From positions 1 to 64,000 of the forward strand of contig CANJJD010000002.1 in assembly GCA_947474645.1 (NCBI GenBank): a stretch of 64,000 nt of DNA, given 5' to 3'. The notes beneath the pieces are model-generated. The model worked only from the letters and a program-made list of their open reading frames with translations. It did not search any database and was not told the DNA's origin. A program made the translations under genes and the position numbers. Source of the stretch: Alphaproteobacteria bacterium. Its GTDB lineage: Bacteria; Pseudomonadota; Alphaproteobacteria; Micropepsales; Micropepsaceae. Below, in pieces: positions 46,207 to 55,029 of the stretch (within the stretch, counting starts at the first letter, position 1; the number at the start of each line of letters is the position of its first letter).

Positions 46207-47180
46207 ACGACGATCTTGGTGCCTTCATAGTCGAAGCGGAAGCGCACTTCGCGCATCCCCGCCCCGATCATGGCATGGCGCAATTTGGTCTTGTCCTTGG
46301 CGTGGAACAGCAGGAAGCCGCCGCCGCCGGCGCCGATCAGCTTGCCGCCGGTGGCGCCGGATTTCATCGCCAGCTCATACCATTCGTCAATCTTGGGGTT
46401 CGACATCCCGCCCGAGCGGCGCTTCTTGTGCTGCCAATGTTCGTCCATCAGCTTGCCGAAGCCGTCCAGGTGGCCGGATTCCAGCGCATCCCAGCTGCGC
46501 AGGCCCAGGTCCTTCACAAAGTGCAGGTTCTGCACCATGTCGCTGTCGGCTTTTTTGGTCTTGTCGTCCTGTTCTTTCAGGATCGAACCCGCTTTCCGCG
46601 AATAGCCGGTGAAGAACATCACCAGGCTGTCTTCCAGATTGTGCTTGGTCTCTTCGTCGATCTTCAGCGGCGTGGCGTCGACGCTGCCGTCTTTGCGAAA
46701 ATTGAAGCAGGTCACCCCGCCGAAGGCCGCGATATACTGGTCCTGCTTGCCGATCGGTTCTTTCAGCAGATCGATCTCGATATGGCAGGCCTGCTCCGCC
46801 AGTTCGCGGGGATGAATCAGGTTGCGCTTGAGGGCATGCAGCGCCTTGAGCAGCGCCGTGGTGAAGCTGCCGGACGATCCCAGGCCGGTGCCGGCGGGAA
46901 TGTCGGCCATGCTGGTGATTTCCAGGCCAGTGGGCGACTGGCCGACCAGCTTGAGCGCCTCGCGCACAATGGGATGCTCGAGCTCGTCGAGCGTCATGAC
47001 CTTTTCCAGCTTGGAATATTTGACGATCAACTCGTCGATGAAGGTCTGGTGGATGGTGATGTAGATGTAGCGGTCGATCGCCGCGGCGATCAGGAAACCT
47101 TCATGCTGCAGATAATAGGACGGCAGATCGGTGCCGCCGCCGCCCAAGGTGATGCGCAAGGGGCTGCGGGTGATGATCAC
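46203..47180 (-). CDS. hddA: GHMP kinase, heptose 7-phosphate kinase-like
   Basis: 325 aa. GTG 47180 in a GTGA overlap with the oxidoreductase gene; the track start is 50 codons too early because RSPLRITLGGGGTDLPSYY should be at the N-terminus. ATP-binding PAGTGLGSSGSFTTALLKAL and the C-terminal GGKLIGAGGGGFLLFHA are the GHMP motifs. Resembles HddA, which phosphorylates C1 of D-glycero-alpha-manno-heptose-7-phosphate. With the SIS, HAD and nucleotidyltransferase genes it forms a complete kinase-phosphatase-activation cassette. Confidence 0.9.
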   Translation of the reverse strand: MIITRSPLRITLGGGGTDLPSYYLQHEGFLIAAAIDRYIYITIHQTFIDELIVKYSKLEKVMTLDELEHPIVREALKLVGQSPTGLEITSMADIPAGTGLGSSGSFTTALLKALHALKRNLIHPRELAEQACHIEIDLLKEPIGKQDQYIAAFGGVTCFNFRKDGSVDATPLKIDEETKHNLEDSLVMFFTGYSRKAGSILKEQDDKTKKADSDMVQNLHFVKDLGLRSWDALESGHLDGFGKLMDEHWQHKKRRSGGMSNPKIDEWYELAMKSGATGGKLIGAGGGGFLLFHAKDKTKLRHAMIGAGMREVRFRFDYEGTKIVV

Positions 47181-48148
47181 GAACGAGGCTCCTGATAGGC
47201 GGCGGCGATGATCTTGTGCATGGCCACTGCGTCTTGAATGTCGCCGGTGGCGCGGCGGCCCTTGGCAATGGCATCGGCGAAATCGGCGAACTCGGCGTCC
47301 CAGCTCACATCGGCGCCGGGAAAATCCCACACCGTGGTTTCGGGCGGGCCCATCTGCGGCAGCATCTTGAAATAGGTCAACTTTTCAGGACCGTAGCTGC
47401 CGCCCAGCCCGTCAATCATCAGCTTGCCGTCGCGGCCATAGATTTCGAGGCTGAACATGTTCTTCCATTCCGACCAACTGGCATGCAGCCAGGCGATGTT
47501 GCCGGCGCCATTCTTCAGGGCCAGGAAACAATTGTCGTCCACTTTCATGTCCCAAAACAAGGTGGGCGTGGCGGCAAAGGCCAGCTCCAGCTCGCCCAAG
47601 AACCAGCGCGACAGGTCGATCAGATGCGAGCCCTGGTCGATCAACTCGCCGCCGCCCGACAGTTCGGGGATGGCGCGCCATTCCTTTTCCATGCCCGGCC
47701 GCCCGCCATGGCCATAACGGCCGCGCACGAACATCATGGAGCCCAGCGCGCCGGAGTCCACGATCTCCTTGGCTTTCCAGATGGCGGGATGAAAACGGTG
47801 GTTGAAACCAACCTTGCATATCTTGCCGGATTTTTTCGCTGCGGCGGCAACGCGCGCCACCTCGTCCACATTCATGCCGGCGGGCTTTTCCACCAGAACA
47901 TGCTTGCCGGCCTCCAGCGCGCCAATGGCGATAGGCGCCAGGCTGCCATGCAGTGTGGCGATGATCACGACGTCCAGGTCGGCGGCGACCAGCGCCTGCC
48001 AGTCCTTGGCGACCTTGGCGCCGGTTTTATCGGCCAACGCCTGGGCGCGGGAGGCATCCAGGTCAGCGACCAGCACGATATCGTGCCCCTTCGCCGCTGC
48101 GGCGCGCTTCTGGCCGATCAGGCCGCAGCCGACAATCCCCAGCCGCAT
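47177..48148 (-). CDS. Gfo/Idh/MocA-family oxidoreductase
   Basis: 323 aa from ATG 48148 (MRLGIVGCGLIGQKRAAAA), in a TGATG overlap with the SDR gene. N-terminal Rossmann domain with GCGLIG and HVLVEKPAGMNVDEV (the EKP motif, catalytic Lys); the C-terminal domain contains GGGELIDQGSHLIDLSRWFLG with the usual H and D. Such enzymes oxidise or reduce a sugar hydroxyl or ketone, in surface-sugar pathways often on a nucleotide sugar. The specific position is unknown. Confidence 0.9.
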   Translation of the reverse strand: MRLGIVGCGLIGQKRAAAAKGHDIVLVADLDASRAQALADKTGAKVAKDWQALVAADLDVVIIATLHGSLAPIAIGALEAGKHVLVEKPAGMNVDEVARVAAAAKKSGKICKVGFNHRFHPAIWKAKEIVDSGALGSMMFVRGRYGHGGRPGMEKEWRAIPELSGGGELIDQGSHLIDLSRWFLGELELAFAATPTLFWDMKVDDNCFLALKNGAGNIAWLHASWSEWKNMFSLEIYGRDGKLMIDGLGGSYGPEKLTYFKMLPQMGPPETTVWDFPGADVSWDAEFADFADAIAKGRRATGDIQDAVAMHKIIAAAYQEPRS

Positions 48149-49011
48149 CAGTCTTTCCCCCAGGTCTTGCCGCGGTCCTTGGGCGTGATGCGGCGCAGGG
48201 CATAAATATCGCCGCCATCGAGATCCACTGCATGGGCGGGGAATTCTTCGTAAGGATCCCACTGCGCCGCGATCAGCTTGCCGGTGATGCCGTCGCTGGC
48301 GGCCGACGCCAGCCAGACGCAGCACTTGGCGCCGACCGACAGCGGTGTGCCGCCGCTGTCTTTCAGCTTTTGCATGCGCGCCATGAAGGCGTCGCCGGCA
48401 GCAGCGGGCTTGGCTTCCAGCAACTGGTCCATCATGCGAGTGGCCAGCGGGCCGGGCGCCACGGCATTGATGTCAATGCCGAAGGCTTTGAGTTCCAGCG
48501 CCAATGTCTCGGTGAAGCGCACGCTGGCGGCCTTGGAGGCGGCATAGGCGCTGATGCCCGGCAGCGGGTTGGTCGCGCCGCCGCCCGACAGGTTGATGAT
48601 CTTGCCGCTCTTTTGCGCCTTCATGGCGGGGAGAACGGCGCGGCAGGGATAAACCGTGCCCATCAGGTTGATGTTGATCGCCTGGACCCATTCATCCCAG
48701 TCCACTTCGTCAATCGCGCCCATCGGGCCATAGATGCCAGCATTATTGACCAGCACGTCGAGCTTGCCGAATTGCTTGAGGGTTGCGGCGACCAGCGCAT
48801 CCACCCATTTGGGCTCGCCGACATCGCAAGCCATGGCTTCGACTTTGACGCCATGCTGCGCCGACAATTTGGCGGCAACATCCTTCACCGCTTTTTCATC
48901 ACGGGCGCACAGCATCAGGCTGGCGCCCTCGGCGGCGAAATGCGCCGCTATTTCCGCGCCCAGCCCCTGACTGGCGCCGGTGATCAGGCAGGTGCGTCCC
49001 TTGAGCTTCAT
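48148..49011 (-). CDS. Short-chain dehydrogenase/reductase (SDR)
   Basis: 287 aa from ATG 49011 (MKLKGRTCLITGASQGLGAEIA), ATGA overlap with the dehydrogenase-like gene. Classical SDR: TGASQGLG, NNAGIYGPMG, INLSGGGATNPL and the catalytic SAYAASKAA (YxxxK). A C-terminal extension (AQWDPYEEFPAHAVDLDGGDIYALRRITP) is longer than in typical classical SDRs. The NAD(P) preference and substrate are unknown; a keto-sugar reduction is inferred from the operon. Confidence 0.9.
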   Translation of the reverse strand: MKLKGRTCLITGASQGLGAEIAAHFAAEGASLMLCARDEKAVKDVAAKLSAQHGVKVEAMACDVGEPKWVDALVAATLKQFGKLDVLVNNAGIYGPMGAIDEVDWDEWVQAININLMGTVYPCRAVLPAMKAQKSGKIINLSGGGATNPLPGISAYAASKAASVRFTETLALELKAFGIDINAVAPGPLATRMMDQLLEAKPAAAGDAFMARMQKLKDSGGTPLSVGAKCCVWLASAASDGITGKLIAAQWDPYEEFPAHAVDLDGGDIYALRRITPKDRGKTWGKD

Positions 49012-50291
49012 GCCGACCGCCCGGTGGTGACATATTCCAGCTTGCCGGAAAGCTGGGCGTTCAGGAAGCGCGACTGGTCCAGCACCAGCGGCCGGGCCAT
49101 GGAGTTGAAATCGTCCGCCGTCAGCTCGCGGAAGTCCGGCCATTCGGTGGCGATGATGGCGGCGTCGGCGCCCTTCAAGGCATCTTGCGCGGAAGCAGCG
49201 ATGGCCGCTTTCAGTTCCGGCGGCAGGCTTTTGACCTTGGGATCGAAGGCGGTGATCACCGCGCCGCCGTCGGTCAGCAGCCGGATCAGGTCCACCGCCA
49301 CCGAGCGGCGGATGGCGTCGGTGCCGGGCTTGTAGGACAGGCCCAGCAGCGCAATCCGCTTGCCGTTCAACCCGCCCAGCAACGCGGTGAGGCGGTTGAA
49401 GGCCCAGTGCCGATGCGCCTCGTTGCTGTCCAGCACGCTGCCCAGCACGCGCAGCTTGACGCTCTGTTTTTCCGCCGCCTGTTCCAGGTAGCGCACGTCA
49501 CGCGCCAGGGTGCCGCCGCCGAAGCCGAAACCGGCGCGGACGTAAGACTGAGTGCCGATGCGTGGATCGGACTGGATGGCCTTCTCCACTTCGCTGGAAT
49601 CGGCGCCCACCCGCTCGCAGATGGTGGCGATCTCGTTGGCGAAAGTGATGGAGGTGGCCAGGAACGCGTTCAGCGCATGCTTGGTCATCTCCGCCGATTC
49701 CACGCCGATCCAGAAAATGGTGGGGCAGATCGGCGCCAGCAGCGGTTCCAGCTTGGACTTGGCGGCATCGCCGCGCACGCCGACGATGATGCGGCCCGGA
49801 TTGGTGAAGACGGAGATGGCCTTGCCCAAGCGCAGATTCTCGGGCGAGCAGGCGAACTCCACCTTCCGGCCATTGGCAACCGCGGCAAAGGCCTGTTCCA
49901 GTTTCGTCATGCTGCCCACCGGCATCTGCGACGACACCAGCACCACGGCGCCGGACTTCAGATGGGGAAAGATATTCGCCGCCACGGCGCGTTCGACGAA
50001 CGCGACGTCGGCCACGTCATCGTCATTGACGGGCGTATCGATCGCCACCCACACCACATCGGCATCGCTGACAGCGGATTTGGCATCGGTGGTGAAACGC
50101 AGCTTGCCGCTCTTGAGCCCTTCGCCCACCAATTCGGGCAAGCCCGGCTCATGCAACGGCGGCACTGCCTTGGCGAGATTGGCGATGGTTTGGGCATTGT
50201 CGTCCAGCCCGACCGTGTCCACGCCATAGCGCGGCAGGCATGCGGCGGTAACCGATCCCAGGTGCCACAGGCCATAGACGCAGACGTTCAC
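49008..50291 (-). CDS. UDP-glucose/GDP-mannose dehydrogenase-family protein lacking the catalytic Cys
   Basis: 427 aa from GTG 50291, with GGAG seven bases upstream (MNVCVYGLWHLGSVTAACL); the track start at 50330 is rejected. NAD domain, central helix (ESAEMTKHALNAFLATSITFANE, conserved Lys and Asn) and C-terminal domain (LGLSYKPGTDAIRRS) are intact. In the active-site loop ugd (461) reads GPGYGGSCFPKD but this protein reads GFGFGGGTLARD, so the thiol nucleophile is replaced by Thr. The FLREG segment is NLRLG, losing a conserved Glu. The usual two-step oxidation to a uronate therefore looks impossible. A single oxidation or another reaction is the likely alternative. Confidence 0.9.
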   Translation of the reverse strand: MNVCVYGLWHLGSVTAACLPRYGVDTVGLDDNAQTIANLAKAVPPLHEPGLPELVGEGLKSGKLRFTTDAKSAVSDADVVWVAIDTPVNDDDVADVAFVERAVAANIFPHLKSGAVVLVSSQMPVGSMTKLEQAFAAVANGRKVEFACSPENLRLGKAISVFTNPGRIIVGVRGDAAKSKLEPLLAPICPTIFWIGVESAEMTKHALNAFLATSITFANEIATICERVGADSSEVEKAIQSDPRIGTQSYVRAGFGFGGGTLARDVRYLEQAAEKQSVKLRVLGSVLDSNEAHRHWAFNRLTALLGGLNGKRIALLGLSYKPGTDAIRRSVAVDLIRLLTDGGAVITAFDPKVKSLPPELKAAIAASAQDALKGADAAIIATEWPDFRELTADDFNSMARPLVLDQSRFLNAQLSGKLEYVTTGRSA

Positions 50292-50301
50292 GAGTTTCTC
50301 C

Positions 50302-51258
50302 TCAGCCGCGCTCGGCATAGACCCAGTCATTGGCCTTCAGCCAATTCAGGGTATTGCGGACGCCTTGCTCGATGGTGAATTGCGGCTTCCAGCCCAGGGC
50401 GCGAACCTTTTTCGTGTCCAGGTAGATGAAAGGATTGTCGCCGATCCAGCCGCGGTCGCCGCCGGTATAGGACAGCGTGGGGCTAACGCCCATTTCCTCG
50501 CAGATCCAGCCGATGGAATTGACGATCTCGCAATATTCGTCAGTCCCCAGGTTGAAGATATTGACCTTGTCCTCGGCCTTTTCCACCACCGTCAGCATGG
50601 CGCTGATGCAGTCATCAATATGCAGGTAGGATTTGCGCTGCTTGCCATCGCCCAGCACCGTCAGTTGCGACGGATCGGCGCTGAGCTTGCGGTAGAAATC
50701 ATAGACATGGCCGTGGGTGTAGCGCGGCCCCAGGATCGACACGAAGCGGAAGATATAGGTCTTCAGGCCAAAGCCTTCGCTGTATGCCGCCAGCATCCCC
50801 TCGCCCGCCAGCTTGGAGGCGGCATAAAGCGACGTCTGGATGGGAAAGGGCGCATCTTCCGGCGTTGGGATCACGGTGGCTTCGCCATAGACCGAACCGG
50901 TGGAGGAAAAGGCAAGACCCTTGGCGCCGCCCAATCGCGCCGCTTCCAGCACGTTGAAGGTGGCGATGGTATTCTGTTCCAGGTCCTTGCGCGGATGCTC
51001 GGTGCCGAACCGCACATCGGCATTGGCGGCGAGATGGAAGATGAAATCCACGCCCTTGGCGGCAGCCTGGAGGGCGCCCTCGTCCAGCAGGTCGCCCTTC
51101 ACCAGCGTGTAATTGGGATTCTTCCGCGCATTCTCGACGAACCGCTCCAGCCCGGTGGAGAAATTGTCGAAGGCGGTGACTTTGTGCCCGAGCGACAGAA
51201 GCCGGTCCACCAGAGAGCTGCCGATGAAGCCCGCGCCGCCGGTGACCAGGTAATGCAT
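50302..51258 (-). CDS. NAD-dependent nucleotide-sugar epimerase/dehydratase
   Basis: 318 aa extended [55 protein letters not shown], catalytic [11 protein letters not shown] and [20 protein letters not shown]. Close to WbpP/GalE-type and GDP-sugar epimerases; specificity cannot be told. Second gene of the operon, overlapping the transaldolase-like gene (TGATG) and ten bases before the dehydrogenase-like gene. Confidence 0.9.
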   Translation of the reverse strand: MHYLVTGGAGFIGSSLVDRLLSLGHKVTAFDNFSTGLERFVENARKNPNYTLVKGDLLDEGALQAAAKGVDFIFHLAANADVRFGTEHPRKDLEQNTIATFNVLEAARLGGAKGLAFSSTGSVYGEATVIPTPEDAPFPIQTSLYAASKLAGEGMLAAYSEGFGLKTYIFRFVSILGPRYTHGHVYDFYRKLSADPSQLTVLGDGKQRKSYLHIDDCISAMLTVVEKAEDKVNIFNLGTDEYCEIVNSIGWICEEMGVSPTLSYTGGDRGWIGDNPFIYLDTKKVRALGWKPQFTIEQGVRNTLNWLKANDWVYAERG

Positions 51259-51956
51259 CAGATCGAGAAACCGGCAGCGGTGGCGTCGCGGTAGAACATT
51301 TCCACTGTCTCCAGCGAATACTGCGCCAGGTCCTTGTCCTTCAGCGCCAGCTTCTTGATCAGGTCCGGCGTCACCGTGATGATGTGGCAGCCGATCTCAT
51401 CGGCCTGGTAGATGTTCAGCACTTCGCGCGGGGACGCCCACAACAGCTCGGCCTTGGGCTTGGCGGCGCAGATTTTCAGCGCTTCCTTCATCAGCGGCAC
51501 CGGATCCTGGCCGGTATCGGCGATGCGGCCGGCGAACACCGAGACCACCGCCGGCGTGTTGGCGTCCAGCGCGTTCACGACTTCTTTCACCTGTTCCAGG
51601 GTCAGGATGGCGGTGACGTTCAGCTTGACGCCTTCCTTGGCCAGCTTGGCGATCAGCGGCGCCGCAGATTCGCGCTTGGTGTTGGTGACCGGAATCTTGA
51701 CATAGACATTCTTGCCCCAGGTCGCGATTTCGCGCGCCTGCTTTTCCATGGTGGGAAAATCGTCGGCAAAGACTTCGAAGGAGATGGGAAATTCGGTGAT
51801 CTGGGCCAGCACCGACTTGGCGAAGGCGACATAGTCGGTCAGGCCCGCCTGGCGCATCAGGGTGGGATTGGTGGTCAACCCGCTGATGGTGCCGCTTTTC
51901 GACGCCGCCAGCATGTCTTCCAGCTTGGCGCCGTCGGCGTAAATCTTGACCCGCAT
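51258..51956 (-). CDS. Transaldolase / fructose-6-phosphate aldolase-like protein
   Basis: 232 aa, the short (MipB/TalC/FSA-like) class. ATG 51956; MRVKIYADGAKLEDML resembles the FSA start, SGTISGLTTNPTLMRQAG is the conserved T-T-N-P-[ST] block, and VYVKIPVTN carries the Schiff-base lysine near residue 85. LNVTAILTLEQV and the ASPREVLNIYQADEIGCHIITVTPDLI segment follow. First gene of the operon, so the pathway may begin with making or breaking a carbon-carbon bond in a sugar phosphate. 227 bases to the divergent gene at 52183 hold the promoter. Confidence 0.9.
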   Translation of the reverse strand: MRVKIYADGAKLEDMLAASKSGTISGLTTNPTLMRQAGLTDYVAFAKSVLAQITEFPISFEVFADDFPTMEKQAREIATWGKNVYVKIPVTNTKRESAAPLIAKLAKEGVKLNVTAILTLEQVKEVVNALDANTPAVVSVFAGRIADTGQDPVPLMKEALKICAAKPKAELLWASPREVLNIYQADEIGCHIITVTPDLIKKLALKDKDLAQYSLETVEMFYRDATAAGFSI

Positions 51957-52182
51957 AAACCTTGCTCCCGAACTGCCGCAAAACCCGAAAAACAGGGGTT
52001 ACCGGGCGGGCGAAGCAATAAGCCAAGGCCAAGCCCGATACCAGCCTGTTTTTGGCCGTTTGCGGGCAGTTTCTGTGGGCGGCCGGCGCCCCAAGTTCTT
52101 GACTTTAATGGCTTAAACGGCAAAGGGTCGCGGCGCCCCGTCACGGCTCCATCCCAAGGGCGCGCCTTCGCCTGAAAGCACG

Positions 52183-53376
52183 ATGAAAATCTTCGTCCAC
52201 GACTATCCCGGGCACGCCTTCCCGATGCAGTTGTCCCGCGAATTTGCGAAGCTGGGGCACACGGTGGTGCATGCCTTTGCCGCCGCGCTGGAAGCCCCCC
52301 GTGGCGCAGTCGAGGCGCGGCCTGATGACCCCGCTGGTCTGACCATCCTGCCCATCATCACCGGCGCCGGCATGGACAAATACGCCTTGCTGCGCCGGGT
52401 GATGGACGAGCGCGCCTATGGCGCGGCGCTGGCAAACGCCGTGTGCGATGCGGCGCCCGACCTGTTCATCACCTGCACCACCCCCAACGACGTGCTGGAT
52501 GTGCTGCGCGCCAAACTGCCCCGCTCGCTGCGCACCGTGTGGTGGCTGCAGGACATTTACAGCGTCGGGCTCAAAAGCATCTTGAACCGCAAGCTGCCTT
52601 TTTTCGGCAGCCTGGTGGGCTGGATTTATCGCGGCAAGGAAAAGCGCTTTGCCGCCCGCGCCGATCACATCGTCTCCATCACGCCGGATTTCCTGCCCTT
52701 CCTGCGCCGGCTGGGCGTGCCGCAGGAAAAGATCACGGTGATCGAGAACTGGGCGCCGGTGAATGAGATCACGCCCCTGCCCCACGACAATGACTGGAAG
52801 CGCCAGCAGGGCCTGAGCGGCAAGACCGTAATCCTGTATTCCGGCACTCTGGGGCTGAAACACAATCCGGCGCTGCTGTCGCGCACCGCGCTGCATTACC
52901 AGGGCCTCGGCCGCGACGATGTGGTGATGGTGGTGGCCACGCAGGGACTGGGCGCGGAGTTCCTGCGCAAGGAAGTGGAAGCGCGCGGCATCCGCAATCT
53001 CAAGGTCCTGCCGTGGCAGCCTTATGAGCGGCTGGCGGAAGTCCTGTCGTCGGCGGACATCCTGACCGCGATCATCGAGCCGGATGCGGGCCTGTTCTCG
53101 GTGCCGTCGAAAATCCTCAGTTGCCTGTGCGCGGGGCGCCCTGTGGTGGCGGCCATTCCGGCGGACAATCTGGCGGCGCGAACCCTGCAAAAGTCCCGCG
53201 CCGGACTGATAGTGGAACCGGGCGATGAAGCGGGCTTCATCGCCCGGCTGGACCGGCTGCTGGACGATTCGGCCCTGCGCGCCGAAATGGGCAGATGCGG
53301 CCGCGCCTATGCCGAACAGCATTTCGACATCACCAGGATTGCGGGGCGTTTCCTGGAGCTGCCACGCTGGTCCTGA
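52183..53376 (+). CDS. Glycosyltransferase family 4-like
   Basis: 397 aa GT-B enzyme resembling WcaI/WbuB-type transferases. KIFVHDYPGHAFPMQLSREFAKLGHTV at the N-terminus binds the acceptor; the donor half has TVILYSGTLGLKHNPALL, YERLAEVLSSADILTAIIEPDAGLFSVPSKILSCLCAGRPVVA. The retaining E-x7-E motif is altered to a form seen in this subgroup. Divergent from the nine-gene operon. Possibly transfers the operon's product sugar, which is inference from position only. Confidence 0.9.
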   Translation: MKIFVHDYPGHAFPMQLSREFAKLGHTVVHAFAAALEAPRGAVEARPDDPAGLTILPIITGAGMDKYALLRRVMDERAYGAALANAVCDAAPDLFITCTTPNDVLDVLRAKLPRSLRTVWWLQDIYSVGLKSILNRKLPFFGSLVGWIYRGKEKRFAARADHIVSITPDFLPFLRRLGVPQEKITVIENWAPVNEITPLPHDNDWKRQQGLSGKTVILYSGTLGLKHNPALLSRTALHYQGLGRDDVVMVVATQGLGAEFLRKEVEARGIRNLKVLPWQPYERLAEVLSSADILTAIIEPDAGLFSVPSKILSCLCAGRPVVAAIPADNLAARTLQKSRAGLIVEPGDEAGFIARLDRLLDDSALRAEMGRCGRAYAEQHFDITRIAGRFLELPRWS

Positions 53377-53424
53377 AGCCGCGGCATTCTTGAATTTGCC
53401 GGAAGGCCATGACATTGCTGCGCC

Positions 53425-54132
53425 ATGGCCTTCGGCATCAACCTGATGAAGTCGCTTTACTGGCACTACCGGCGGCCGGTATTCGAAGCCTTTGGTTCGG
53501 ACCGCTATTCACACTTGGCGGCGTTCGACCTGGATCACAAGCTCAAACAGTATCTGGACTTCGACAATGGCTTCTTCATCGAAGTCGGCGGCAATGACGG
53601 CCTGGAGCAGAGCAACAGCTACTGGTTCGAGCGGTTCCGGGGATGGCGCGGCCTTCTGGTCGAAGCCCTGCCGCAAAAGGCCCGTCTCTGCGCCAGGAAC
53701 CGCCGGCGTTCCCAGGTCGTGAATGCGGCGCTGGTGGCCGACGACAGCATAAAATCCATCCGCCTGAAGGTCGCCAACCTCATGACCTATATTCCGGGGC
53801 AGCGGACCCCCGAACAGGACGCCGCGCATCTGGGCGCGGCGATATCCGCCTATGGCGTGACGGAGGTGCCGGAGATCGAAGTACCCGCCACCACCCTGGC
53901 CGCATTGCTGGACCAGCGTGGCGGCGGTCCAGCCGACTTCTTCTCGCTGGATGTCGAAGGTTACGAAGTGCCGGTGCTGCAAGGCATGGATCCGGAACGG
54001 CACCGCCCAAGGCTGATCCTGGTCGAGACCGACAACCTGGACGGGGTGCTGGCGGCCTTGAACGGGCATTACCGCCTGATCGATCAGCTGAGTTTTCACG
54101 ACTATTTGCTCCAGACCGAAAGTCCCAGATAA
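53425..54132 (+). CDS. FkbM-family methyltransferase, copy 2
   Basis: 235 aa; ATG 53425, with a second ATG eight codons in. Same architecture as copy 1 at 42007: FFIEVGGNDGLEQSNSYWFE, FRGWRGLLVEALPQKARLCARNR, FFSLDVEGYEVPVLQGMD, RPRLILVETDNLDGVLAAL. Motif I reads EVGGNDG. It lies 48 bases behind the GT4 gene and probably shares its mRNA. Likely O-methylates a sugar hydroxyl. Confidence 0.9.
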   Translation: MAFGINLMKSLYWHYRRPVFEAFGSDRYSHLAAFDLDHKLKQYLDFDNGFFIEVGGNDGLEQSNSYWFERFRGWRGLLVEALPQKARLCARNRRRSQVVNAALVADDSIKSIRLKVANLMTYIPGQRTPEQDAAHLGAAISAYGVTEVPEIEVPATTLAALLDQRGGGPADFFSLDVEGYEVPVLQGMDPERHRPRLILVETDNLDGVLAALNGHYRLIDQLSFHDYLLQTESPR

Positions 54133-54250
54133 GGCGCCGACCGCGCAATTTTCCCGATATTTCGGCAAGTCATTGAAATCGTGGTGATTTTATCGATTTC
54201 GGCGCTTCCTTCTGAGCGGCCACCCGGAATCCCGCATCGGGTCCTATTTC

Positions 54251-54272
54251 TAGTAAAACCATGTTTTTACTA
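54251..54272. promoter_or_regulatory. Inverted repeat upstream of regulator 1
   Basis: Eight-base perfect inverted repeat TAGTAAAA - CCATGT - TTTTACTA in AT-rich sequence, 16 bases before the tandem operator. No T-run follows, so it is more likely a protein-binding site than a terminator. No copy is found upstream of regulator 2. Confidence 0.4.
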
Positions 54273-54287
54273 TGATTTTCTGATTCG

Positions 54288-54323
54288 GTTCATATTTTGA
54301 ACGTTGACGTTCATTCAATGAAC
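54288..54323. promoter_or_regulatory. Tandem palindromic operator, copy 1
   Basis: Two 15-base palindromes, GTTCATATTTTGAAC (54288-54302) and GTTCATTCAATGAAC (54309-54323), 21 bases apart start to start (two helical turns) and separated by GTTGAC. The consensus is GTTCA-N5-TGAAC. A TTGACG (-35-like) begins within the spacer (54304). The same arrangement occurs before regulator 2 (59102-59137), with identical spacing and a 14/15 match in the first box. Likely the binding site of the regulators themselves. Confidence 0.75.
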
Positions 54324-54368
54324 GATTAGCGTTCGGCCCGGGTAACGGCCTTACAAAAACAAAAGAAC

Positions 54369-54998
54369 ATGCAACGCGACGGGGATCAGTCCCGCATCAT
54401 CCTGGATATCCTGGAGTCGGTGGACCGTGACGGGATCCGGCCGCAGCGCAGCCGCGCTTCGGAAGTCGGGATCGCGCTGGGCCTGGTCAATGCCTATCTG
54501 AAGGTCTGCATCCACAAGGGCTATCTCAGGGCCCGCAAGATTTCCCCCCGCACCTACCAATACATGCTGACCCCGACCGGTTTCGCCGAGAAGTCGCGGC
54601 TGGCCCTGTCGCGTCTGTCCACGGCGCTGGATTTCCTGCACGACGCGCGCGTCTCCTATGCCGTGCTGTTCGCCCAGGCGCAGGAGCGTGGCTGGCGCAG
54701 CGTGGTCATCATCACGGCCTCCCAGTTGGCGGAGATTTGCGCCATCTGCGCCCTGGAACACGATATCCGCATCGTCGCCATCGTGGATGCCGGCGCGAGC
54801 AAGGAGCGCATGCTGGGCGTGCCGATCCATGGCGGCTTTGAGACCGTCACGGAAGATTTTGATGGCGCGGTGATCTGCGATCTGGGCGACCCCGGCAATA
54901 CCCGCGACAGCGCCATCGCGCTTTTGGGCGCCGACCGGGTGATGACCCCGGCATTCCTCAATATCGCCCCGCGCGCGGTGCCGGAGGCGGCGCAATGA
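54369..54998 (+). CDS. EPS-associated MarR-type regulator with Rossmann-like domain, copy 1
   Basis: 209 aa. The N-terminal ~90 residues are a winged helix of the EPS-associated MarR type (SRASEVGIALGLVNAYLKVCIHKGYLRARKI, YQYMLTPTGFAEKSRLAL). The C-terminal ~110 residues form a Rossmann-like alpha/beta unit (SVVIITASQLAEICAICALEHDIRIVAIVDAG...MLGVPIHGGF) resembling the N-terminal domain of PglD-type acyltransferases, which bind nucleotide sugars; the usual glycine-rich loop is replaced by TASQLAE. Strongly similar to copy 2 at 59183. A tandem operator precedes it. The gene ends in ATGA opening only a 15-codon frame, where copy 2 opens rfaH. Confidence 0.8.
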   Translation: MQRDGDQSRIILDILESVDRDGIRPQRSRASEVGIALGLVNAYLKVCIHKGYLRARKISPRTYQYMLTPTGFAEKSRLALSRLSTALDFLHDARVSYAVLFAQAQERGWRSVVIITASQLAEICAICALEHDIRIVAIVDAGASKERMLGVPIHGGFETVTEDFDGAVICDLGDPGNTRDSAIALLGADRVMTPAFLNIAPRAVPEAAQ

Positions 54999-55029
54999 GT
55001 GTCACCATTGCCATCAGAGAGAACCTGCA

